Source of the DNA: Rhyacophila brunnea | Lineage: Eukaryota > Arthropoda > Insecta > Trichoptera > Rhyacophilidae | DNA: 64,000 bases | Direction of reading: 5' to 3' | Assembly: GCA_022495005.1 (NCBI GenBank) | Contig: JAGYXB010001050.1 | Coordinates: 248,001 to 312,000, forward strand | Shown: in pieces, positions 44,363 to 54,309 of the stretch | Layout: each line of letters begins with the position of its first letter | How positions within the stretch are numbered: position 1 is the stretch's first letter | Program-made: the position numbers and the translations under genes | The notes under the pieces: model-generated | What the model was told of the DNA's origin: nothing | Seen by the model: the letters and a program-made list of their open reading frames with translations, nothing else | Database searches by the model: none

Positions 44363-46554
44363 TCTAATATATAAAAAATAATATTTGTTTGTGGGTTTGT
44401 TTGTTTGTTCGTTTTGAATGCACTGCCATACCGTTCATCCGATTGCGATAAAACTTTGTCAACTTATTGCTTGCACTTTCGCGAAGAGTATAGGCTATAC
44501 TAATATATAAAAATGAATGTCTGTCTGTCTGTATGTCTGTCTGTCTGTGTGTCTGTCCCGTATGCGTTCCTATACCATTCATCCGATTGCGATGAAATTT
44601 TGGTAAGTGGTTGTATGCATACCCATGAAGGTTTCTGAATTAGAAAAATCATCATTTCTTCTTCTTCTTCATTCTATTTTCTTTTATTCGTATGGTTCCT
44701 ATACCATTCATCCGATTGCGATGAAATTTTGGTAAGTGGTTGTATGCACACCCATGAAGGTTTCTAAATTAGAAAAATCATTATTTTCTTCTTCTTCATT
44801 CTATCTTCTTTTATTCGTATTGTTCCTATACCATTCATTCAATTGCGATGAAATTTTCATCAGTTGTTGTGGTAACACCCGTAAAGGTTTCTGAATTAGT
44901 ACAACCATCTTCTTCTTTTTCTTCATTCTATCTTCTTTATTCGTATGGTTCCTATATCATTCATCCGATTGCTATGAAACCTTCATAAGTTGTTGTGGTA
45001 ACACCCGTAAAGGTTTCTGAATTAGTACAACCATCTTCTTCTCTTCTTCTTCATTATATCTTCTTTTATTCGTATGGTCCCTATATCATTCATCCGATTC
45101 CGATCGTCAGTGGTTGTGCCAACACCCGCGAAGGTTTCTGAATTTGTACAACCATCTTCTTCTTCTTCTTTATTATATATGTATTCTTTTATTCGTATGG
45201 TTCCTATATCATTCATCCGATTGCGATGAAACCTTCATCAGTTTTTGTGGTAACACCCGTAAAGGTTTCTGAATTAGTACAACCATCTTCTTCTTCTTCT
45301 TCATTATTTCTTCTTTTATTCGTATGGTCCCTATATCATTCATCCGATTGCGATGAAACTTTCGTCAGTGGTTGTGCCAACACCCGCAAAGGTTTATGAA
45401 TTTGTACAAACATTTTCTTCGTCTTCTTCATTATATCTTCTTTTATTCGTATGGTTCCTATACCATTCATCCGATTGCGATGAAACCTTCGTCAGTTGTT
45501 GTGATAACACCCGCAAAGGTTTCTGAATTAGTACGACCATCTTCTTCTTCTATTCTATATTCTTCTATTTGTATGAGTTCCTATTCCATTCATCCGATTG
45601 CGATGAAACCTTTATCAGTTTTTGTGGTAACACCCGTAAAGGTTTCTGAATTAGTACAACCATCTTCTTCTTCTTCTTCTTCTTCATTATTTCTTCTTTT
45701 ATTCGTATGGTCCCTATATCATTCATCCGATTGCGATGAAACTTTCGTCAGTAATTGTGCCAACACCCGCGAAGGTTTCTGAATTAGTACAACCATCTTC
45801 TTCTTATATTCTATCTTCTTCTATTCGTATGCGTTCCTATACCATTCATCTGATTGCAATGAAATTTTGATCAAGTGTTGTGCTCACGCCCGCAAAGGTT
45901 AATGAATTGATAAAACTATTTTCTTCATCTTTTTCTTCAATTCTATCTTCTTCTATTCGTGTGCGTTCTTATACTATTCATCCGATTGCGATGACATTTT
46001 GACCAGTTGTTGTGCGCACGCCCGCAAAGGTTTTTGAATTAGTACAACCATCTTCTTCTTCTTCTATTCGTATGCGTTCCTATACCATTCATCCGATTGC
46101 AATGAAATTTTGATCAAGTATTGTGGTCACGCCCGCCAAGGTTTCTGAATTGAGGCAACCATTTCTTCTTCTTTTTCATCTATTCTATCTTCTTCTATTC
46201 GTATGCGTTCTTATACCATTCATCTGATTGCGATGAAATTTTTGTAAGTTGTTGTGCGCACACCTGCAAAGATTTCTAAATTAGTATTATATAAAATACA
46301 AAGTTCGTTTAATCCAATTTTGGTTTGTTAGTGCATATTAATAACATTAATAACGTTTGCGTATTTTGGATTCGATTTTAATTTAGTGTTCTTTTGTTTG
46401 ACCTTTACTCCTATTAGAATTATTTTCATATTGATATATTGTATTACACAGATATTTTAATATTAAAAAAATAAATACCTCTTATTATTTTTTAAATATC
46501 TAAGATAAATATAACCACGAAGCGACCCTGTGCGAAGCCGGGTACTTCAGCTAG
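44363..46554 (+). mobile_element. Non-autonomous Helitron, exact ends from empty site
   Basis: It begins TCTAATATATAAAA and ends GGGTACTTCAGCTAG, so 5'-TC and CTAG-3' (a CTRR end), with a short ACCC/GGGT hairpin 15-20 bases before the end. It is inserted between A (44362) and T (46555) with no target duplication. The duplicate in unit 1 shows the uninterrupted site GTGCCAAATAATGG at 27907-27920. All these are Helitron hallmarks. It carries no Rep/helicase, only a minisatellite. Confidence 0.93.
44560..46290. repeat. ~128-bp minisatellite inside the Helitron
   Basis: About fourteen units each hold TTCCTATACCATTCATCCGA, TTGCGATGAAA, AACACCCG.AAAGGTTTCTGA and a CTTCTTCTT run. A GTCT microsatellite (about 44517-44550) precedes the array. 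Open frames across it, such as 45372-45782, are periodic readings of the repeat and not genes. Confidence 0.93.
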
Positions 46555-46763
46555 TAATGGATAAAAATTAGTTTCAAAATAAATCTAAAAGACAAATCCG
46601 TAGAATAAACGATTGTAATATAATTATAATAATCACACGCACTGTGAAATATCTGCGTACTATAAGAAATCATTTACAGAAAATTTCATAAATAGATAGG
46701 TAGGTAATTTTTTATGTAAGTATCCCTAGTTTATGTATACTGATTGTTGTATTATTTTTGCAG

Positions 46764-47523
46764 AAAATTGAAACGAGACTCAATGGGTAACAACGGAGAT
46801 ACTATCACTACAGAAACTGATAGACTTGTACTCAAAAAAGACGAAGAAGTAAGATAAATTCCTCATAATTATAAAAATTTTATCTGTCTTTAAGATGGTA
46901 TTCCCTAAAATTGGTAATTTTAACTAAATTAAACTTTATTATGTTTCAACCATCAAAATCTGGATCAATCCACTTTTGGATGAAGCATCTCCAAGAACTG
47001 AATATTTCGTTGATCCAGCCAGAAATCACTGCTGACCTTTTAATTACCTAATAATTACCACATTTAAATAACACGTTAATTATATCTAATGGCCAACTAC
47101 TCCAAACGCGCCAGTCGCGGTGTTAGCAAAATAAATAAGTTAATTGATTAATTGGGTTAACTGGGTAAATTTCGACCCAAATAAATACATAATTTTGTTA
47201 TTTAAGCCATTCTTCCCAAATTTTTAATTTTCTTGAAATGCTACTACAATAGCAATCGCACATCTTTGGTGTAAGAAGTAGGTACCCAAATATTGGTTGG
47301 ATCAATTGTAGGAAAGGCTGATTGTTGGTTGGGTGTCTTTTATCAGGTGCCTTTTTAATGGTGTTAAAATAGGTATACTTATTTTAATTATATTTGAATG
47401 TACAATGTCTTATGAAATCTTTTTTATCTGTTACAGATTCGAAGAATGCAAGATATGCTAACACAAATGCAACAGAAATTAAAGGCTTCGGATAAAAAAC
47501 ACGATAGTATTATCGACGTTTAA
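46764..47523 (+). pseudogene. Duplicated septin tail exons, orphaned
   Basis: Exon 46764-46848 and exon 47437-47523 match the last two septin exons in length and splice sites. The first differs by four amino acids (S-I to I-T, L to V, Q to K); the second has one silent change and the same TAA. There is no GTPase domain upstream; instead ZNF207-copy sequence and a Helitron lie in front. They would only be expressed if an upstream transcript splices into them, and the phase from the ZNF207-copy exon 3 does not fit. Confidence 0.92.
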
Positions 47524-48375
47524 AATTAATGTGATTTTATACAGCAACAAAGAAACTAGTGACATTCATAAAAATAATAATTTTTAGCTGTGGTATTTAA
47601 ATCTCGATTATGTATTTTATTGTTAAGATGTCTATACGTCAGTATTGCATGCATAATAATTATAAAAATCATTTTCTTTTCTTTAATTTATTCGATAGAT
47701 ATAAATAATATAATATATATAATATATATATTTAGAATTCTTGTTGCACAATAAATGTTAATTGATAGCCATTTTATTTGTATATAGACTAGTGTATATT
47801 TAAATTTACACAACTTATAGAAATAAGGGAGCATTTTGTTACGTGAATAATAATTAATATATTTCAAACTATAAAAATACTTCTGACTATTTACTTATGA
47901 TTTTATTTCACTTATTTTTGGTTGTTTTAACCAATAATTGTTAGCCGGCTCGCACATCTAAACTCTCCTCACATGTCGAATAAGTCGATGTGATGTAATC
48001 GTTATTCACAAAATACACATTACCAAATGGAACTCCGCACATTGGTGGAATGCTACATTTTAGTTAGAAAAAAAACATCTGGTGTCGCTAGCAACAAATT
48101 GCACGCGACCCGCGCTGCAGATCGCTTGCTGTCAGTGTTGCAGTTACATCTGCACAAACCGCTATGAGTCAGCCATTTTAATTCAAAAGTCACTGGTCTC
48201 AACTTACTCGAACTTGCTAATAATTTTTAATTAACGTGATGTCGGTTAGTAATTGAAGTAGTAGGTACCTACTTTGATTTTATAAACAAAAACCGATCGC
48301 CAATAGTAGCTTGATTTAGAAGAGCGCTGATGAGCAGGTATTAAAAGGCCAATAGTTAAAATTTGTCGTAATTAG

Positions 48376-48460
48376 TATGTCGCCTCGTAGCATAGAGTAT
48401 AATGCGCGGACAGGGCGTAAACCCAAGAGATGCAGGTTCGATTCTTGCCGGGTGGTTTAT
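48376..48460 (+). mobile_element. SINE family C, unit 2 copy
   Basis: ATGTCGCCTCGTAGCATAGA to GGTTCGATTCTTGCCGGGTGG, collinear with 29889-29980 and differing at a few positions. Fossil, as in unit 1. Confidence 0.6.
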
Positions 48461-48609
48461 ATTTTTCAAAAAAGATTTTTTCTATTGGTTATAATATTAA
48501 GCATATTTTCTCAGAAGTGTTTTTCAAAATTATGTATGTTCATTACAATATTGTTTATTATATCATAATCAATGGCGAAATTGGATGGTCAATTAAATAG
48601 TGCTAGGTA

Positions 48610-48781
48610 GTGTCCCACAAACTTATCTGAAGAACGGTGAAAAATGGAATTACAAACTATCATATGGAAGCCATATTGAATAAGTCATTTGAATGTCAGA
48701 TTCTGTCCAGTTGCGAGTCTTGATTGGGTAGTTTTCGACTGTGGCTCCCCCATCAATTCTTCAAATAAATTTGGGACACTG
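48610..48781. mobile_element. mariner-like MITE (TA target), unit 2 copy
   Basis: Collinear with 30129-30300, with TA on both sides and a slightly different left end (TGTCCCACAAACTTATCTG). It was present before the duplication. Confidence 0.8.
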
Positions 48782-49478
48782 TAACTTACGACGTGACATA
48801 TTACATCAAAATGTTGATGAACAAGTCAAATTTATTTTGAACTCAAAAACTGCAAAAATTATTATTATCAATCACAGACATCATATCATCGCGAATGCAG
48901 AACTACAAGGTTCTAAGTACCTATATGTATATTTTTGGCGAAACGAAAGTAAAAATGTGGCAGCTTTGAATAGGTACTAGTTCATTGTTAGGTTTGTTTT
49001 GTCAAAAATAAACACTTAGAACCTTGTATTAAGGTCGCAATATGTAGGTATATGTACATAAACAATGCATTGTACAAGGGCGACAAAACAAACATCATTT
49101 AAGTATTCGGTGAGTATTAAAATGTTGGTGAAAGCCACTCTACACAACAGCCAACCAATCGCTTTCCAAAATCGTAAAAAATTACATAAAACAATAATTG
49201 AAAAGAATGCAAAAAATATAAAACTTCAATAATTATAACTTAGCCAATTTGTAGTAAGTAAATTATTCATACACTTAAAGTAAAGTAAAAAGATTCGTGT
49301 ACATATCTACTTATAATATTATAGACAATGCTAAATTTGTTCCCTCCCATTCTTTAACAATGTGCGGATTTTAGCTTTCAATTTACACTTCACAATACAA
49401 TAATTATTTTGTAGGCACTATTTTTTTATATGGATGTAATCATACAACTCCATTGAGTTTACTGTATTTATTTGTATG

Positions 49479-51802
49479 TTTTTTTACCATGTTCGATCCC
49501 TAGAAGATCATAATATGGGAGTGGACAGAGTGAAGGTTATTATCAGATTTTTTGTTTTTACGAGAAATTGATGTTAGCCACTGTCACCAAATCAATACGT
49601 GCGACCCCCGTCGCGTTAAGATTGTCTACCCCTGCGCTGGACAGGGCAGAGGGATAACGGTCATTTTTAGAAAGCGGCAAATCGGAAACGTTTCGGGGTC
49701 AACGATGCAACCCCGACTCACTCTACCTGCGGCGTAACGCGGAGCAAATACAATATAAAGCATCCGGTAAGGAAAAGACGCACGTACCCGCGAGAAACAT
49801 GACGTTCCCGGATAGCAAGAATATCCACCCCATTCGACTTTTTACATAAAATTTAATAAGAGTTGAAATACGCCAACAACAACCAAAACATCGGCGTCTG
49901 TCAAATATCAAACTTCCCCCGCCACGGTTGTCGCATCTCAAAAACGGACACCGTGGCGACCTCTCGCGGTGAATAGCGGAGCCCACGGCCGCCAGGAAAT
50001 ATTCCCCCCTCCTTTTTGGCAGCACAGGGGAAGCTTTTAAATGAGCCGGCGCAACGTGAAGAAGCTCTCTTTTCTTCCCCGACGCCTTGAGAACATCACC
50101 TGGACCTCCACGGCACCTCCACCCGAGGGACGTCTAGGACCTCACACACCAACTCGACATATAAACCTAAGTACCCTGTGTCTATATAACCGTTGATTTC
50201 TTATTCGCTTATAACCTTATGTAAAATTAACTTTTATCTTTCCCGCCTATTTCCGGCCGAATTAGCCTCAAGCTAGTGCCTTCCACTGGGTCTAACTAAT
50301 ATCAAAGCCGTGCCCAACTAGTGTAGAATTAATTCCAGTAATACTAGCTTTGTTTTTTTTTTTTTAACTATTATTAATTATTGTTTCCTTTTCTTTTTCT
50401 TTTTTTTGCCGTATATTATTGATTTAAGTGTGTGTTTTTCTTTTGGTAGACATAGCGCCGTTATTCGAGGCCTGACATGTAATTTTCATCTCATGGTTAT
50501 TGTTAAATGGAATCCGCGATCTATTGGTTTTGTTATTGTCATACACGTGTTTAAAAATTAAGATTATTCGGGTAGCCCGAGGTATAATTAAGACCTGTAA
50601 TATTACGATATGTTAGATTGTGCCATGATGTGTTAAATAATGTCCAAATGGAATAATTACCGTATTCAGTTTTACGGTGTGGCATTCGTCTGATTCGTAG
50701 CGACCGTAATTATCCGTAAGCGCACTGCCATCTACAAAAATAAGATAGAGGCGCGAACCATCCCCCGTCAGTGGATCGATTTGCGTATTGAGCTTTTCGT
50801 TTTAGATTTTGTTTTTTTTTCTTTGGGTTCCATTCCGTTGTCATACGCGGAGATATTCACCTTAATAAATAAATTAACCTTATTGGGCGAATTTCTGGCG
50901 AACCGAGCCCCTCCTCCCGTCTGCAAAAAGGGGATTTCGCCGGAAGCAATTGTTATGTAATCGGCGAGGTCATGGCACAATCTTTCATCAAATACGTATA
51001 GATATAGGGTTCTGCTTGTCTCTGGTTGTTTCAACGGCTAACATAACCAGACCGGCATGACTAGCAGGTGTTGGAAGACCTCCAATCTTTGGCCTTGAAT
51101 TAATATAATTCTATTCGGAAATATCACTGCCATCTGTGGGCCAATCATAAGGCATAATAATTTTTAATACAAAAAAATACAACCTCTCAGAAAACCAATA
51201 AGCTTCCCAGCCTCTGGAGAGAGTCAGGATCAAAGATTGGCAAGTAACTTCGTGTAGTCAAGTCCTCGCAGGTTCGAACTGTGGTTGCCAAACTGGGTAT
51301 CTTTGGCGCAGTACTCCCAAGCGAAGCCCTGTATCGGTCGTATTATATATGGTTAGACTAGTGTATAATTTTTTTTAGGATGGTAAGATTTTCATTTGTG
51401 ATTTGATGTGTTCCTATGATAATATAATGTGTGTTGTACCTGTGTGACCGATTAACCCCTTCAGGTCACTACGATTGGTGATGTAAATTTCTAATGTAAC
51501 TGACTGAATATTCTTGTTTATATGTAATTCGATGACTAAACCTGTATTTGTGATTAAATAACACTGTAACCCATATTTCTGTCGTCTACCGCATTAAATG
51601 GATCTCTGTTGAGACGATCGAGCGTTTCATTTCGACCACCCGAGTCTCCTTTCCTTCTCACCACTTACTCAACCTAATAGGTCCATACTCTGGGTCCAAA
51701 GACACACTGAAAAACAACATGTGAATTTTTACCAGACCCGGGATTCGAACCCGGAATCCACAACATTATAAGCCTGATACGTAACCGCTCGGTCATCGTG
51801 GA
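49479..51802 (-). mobile_element. SINE family B, unit 2 copy, split by an LTR
   Basis: The 3' part lies at 49479-49581 and the tRNA-like head at 51661-51802 (CCCGGGATTCGAACCCGG, CGTAACCGCTCGGTCATCG). The halves match the unbroken copy at 32499-32730. Confidence 0.85.
49582..51660. mobile_element. Putative solo LTR, 2,079 bp, unit 2 only
   Basis: It begins TGTCACCAAATC and ends CCTTTCCTTCTCA, so TG...CA, and is flanked by a perfect 4-bp duplication CCAC (49578-49581, 51661-51664). Unit 1 has the unbroken SINE at this point. It contains no gag-pol, is more GC-rich than its surroundings in the first 500 bp, and has T-rich and AT-rich parts later. A single LTR left by recombination fits these facts; a length of 2 kb is large for an insect LTR. 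No internal repeat of its start was seen, which argues against two short LTRs. Confidence 0.68.
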
Positions 51803-52179
51803 TGTTTATAATAATCACCTTGAGTTTTTCAGAAAAAAAATGAGAGCGAGATTTTTGGGATTTTGTACGCAGGCAGCTGAGTACTTTGATGTTTTAATTA
51901 TTTTAACTAAAAAAACCAATATTGGTTTTCATACAAATGTTTGTAAGTAACGTGAGTAACCGTGTGTATGGATCACTATGTTGAAAAGTTACTACCCAGG
52001 GCTCGAAATGGACTAGAGCGTACCGGAGCGCCGTTCCGGTTCATAAAATCCCCAAAAATATCGCTCCATCTCATTGGAAAAATAATTTGACCATCTGAGC
52101 TATACACCGAGACAATATAACAACAAATCTAGCACATTTATTTTTATAAAATACAATACTTATACAAAATTAGATAACT

Positions 52180-53671
52180 GAGTCGTATAGTTCCCATACA
52201 CAATAAGTCCACTTTTAGTCAAAATTGAAATAATGATGACATTTTTTTCTACCGGCAGTGCTCCACAATAATAAAATGTTGATCAGTTCTTAACGGCGAT
52301 AATTTCATGTGAAAAGAGAGTTTCAAAATCACGATGAATTCCTATCGGTGATAAGTCCACGGTGCGGTTTGTTCCAAAGGCCGATGAGTCCATGCGACCT
52401 TGTTGACAGCCAATTAGCATCGAGCATTTGCAAAAATCAACATGGCCGTTGTAGCAGTTCGCGTTATCAAGTGTCTCAAGTTTTTAGTAGAAATACAACG
52501 AAATAATGTCTGATCTTACCCAGAATGTTGCTAAAGTGGAAGGAAATACATCAAGGAAACGAGTCATCAATTAGGAATTATGGAAAAAGAACATGGATCA
52601 TCGGGAAAGGTATTTGAAATATGGCTATTTTGCATTAAATGTTGGCAAATACTGGGTGATTAAGAATTTCTCTCGAATTAAACAATTATTGTTTTTATTT
52701 TAGTTTTTTGTAATTGTTCTACCTGAACAAAATAAAATCTGTTTGATTATAAACTTCCCTCGGTTTAAATAATAGTTTTTTAATAAGATTTTTTATACTT
52801 ATTTTTTTTCTGTTAAAAATTACTCGGCCTACTTTATTTAAACAAAAAATATTGTGATTACATTATTGATCGTAAATAAATGTCATTATTATACATAAGA
52901 GGTACATTTGTGTAAAAGTGCATGTTGTTTTTTCAATGTATGCTTGATCCAGTGTAAGGTCCCAATGGGTTGGGCGACTGGCTAACAACCATTCCTCGAT
53001 TAAAAGGGTCTGTTAATATAACCTTCACTCTGTGGAGGTTCATATTATGCTCTGCTTAGGAGCGAGGACGGTAATTAACTTCTTTTTTAGATTTCTGTAT
53101 CTTTTTCTACTATCATTTTAAAACCTTTAAAGTTACCTAACCATCTTAATATTTTTTTTGATTTAATTTTAATAATCACTTGTTTATTAGATGAAGAGAA
53201 GACAATACGTTACAATGTATTACGTTTTATGATATTAAATAAATTTAAAAAAATACGATTTTTATTTTACTGACAATAATTCTCACCAATGATTGAAATC
53301 ATTCTAACAAATTATTTTTGTATCTATTGAAATAATAATTGTTTTTTATTTACCCTATACTTTTGCCAATCACTTATCGCTAGTGTTGAGAAACAAAGAC
53401 CGATAAGTCACACCTACTGGGTTCCCAAATACGATAAATTTGACAGTTAGATTCAAATGCCGATAAGTCCATCACTGTTTTGTCAATTTCTCCTTTACTG
53501 CTACGAAAATGATTAATTTTGTTGTGAATATTTGTATAAAAACAACAAACCACCATATTATAATAAATTCAATCATAGGTTTTTATAAGAAGAAGTTGTA
53601 TTAAATGAAAATATTTAGTTTGCCAACGTTTTATCAAAGTGGACTTGTCGTATATAGGAACTATACGACTC
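52180..53671. mobile_element. 1,492-bp DNA element with 36-bp TIRs, AACT target
   Basis: The left end GAGTCGTATAGTTCCCATAC and right end GTATATAGGAACTATACGAC(TC) are inverted repeats of about 36 bp, imperfect only in the middle. AACT stands on both sides (52176-52179, 53672-53675); unit 1 has a single AACC. The motif CGATAAGTCCA recurs at least five times near both ends (for example 52348, 53390, 53462), as transposase-binding subterminal repeats do. GAG termini and a 4-bp target recall the Sola superfamily, which is inference. No transposase is seen. It holds a SINE B fragment at 52957-53075. Confidence 0.8.
52957..53075 (+). mobile_element. SINE family B fragment inside the 1,492-bp element
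   Basis: CCAATGGGTTGGGCGACTGG, CTGTTAATATAACCTTCACT and CTGTGGAGGTTCATAT match the 3' half of 18916-19158. The tRNA head is absent. Confidence 0.7.
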
Positions 53672-54268
53672 AACTATGTTAATATTTTCGTCAAATCATC
53701 ACGCGCTCCGTTTCGTAAAATTTTCCATTTCAAGGGCTGTGACTACCTACTCTAGAATGGGTCAGGTGAAAAAAACAAAATAATAATTATGTAGTAAGTA
53801 GGTAAGAATATCATAAAAATAATAATATTAGGTACCATATTTTTTTATACAGCATCTACCCGAGTTTTCACAGTACTGATGATAATTATTATGGAATAAA
53901 GAAGCTGTAGATAAGACAGTGTGATCACGTAAATAATATGAAGCTTCAAAATATACCTAGGTACCTTTCTTTGCATAAAACTATTCAAAATATAAAGGTT
54001 TCATAACATTAATTAAATTTTCAATAAGATTTTTTTTATTAATGGCAGCACAAAAATAACATTTAATGCGCCATTTTCTCTTTCTCCTTTGTGTATACGC
54101 TGTTGGTATGACAGCATCCTACTCTCAAATTCGTGACGTATTGTATTTCTGATATCGAAATAGGCAGCCATCTTTGTTCGCATTGAATTGATTTCAAGTG
54201 CCCTGTGAGATACGTAGACCCTGGTTTTGCGTTAATTTTGTACATTTTAACTCTTTATTAAATAAAAT

Positions 54269-54309
54269 ATGGGTCGCAAAAAGAAGAAGGCATCGAAGCC
54301 ATGGTGCTG
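54269..54309 (+). other. ZNF207: ZNF207 exon 1, start codon
   Basis: ATG at 54269 in AAATATGGGT. It encodes [13 protein letters not shown] and two bases of W. The donor is GTATCC, non-consensus after GT but shared by the duplicate exon at 34019-34059. Confidence 0.93.

Larger units (their letters stand above)
51997..53739 (+). mobile_element. hAT MITE CAGGGCTCGAAA, unit 2, with nested insert
   Basis: The ends CAGGGCTCGAAATGG and CCATTTCAAGGGCTG are flanked by T(T/G)ACTACC on both sides (51989-51996, 53740-53747). Without the insert at 52180-53671 it would be about 250 bp, matching 32910-33119. Confidence 0.85.

Noticed and set aside
45372..45782. 136-codon frame in the 45-kb region
   Set aside because: It is a periodic reading of the Helitron minisatellite; the peptide repeats with the 128-bp unit.
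34019..47523. Fusion gene joining ZNF207-copy exons to septin tail exons
   Set aside because: The ZNF207 copy stops in exon 3, and the phase (one base left over) does not match the septin exon, which needs two.
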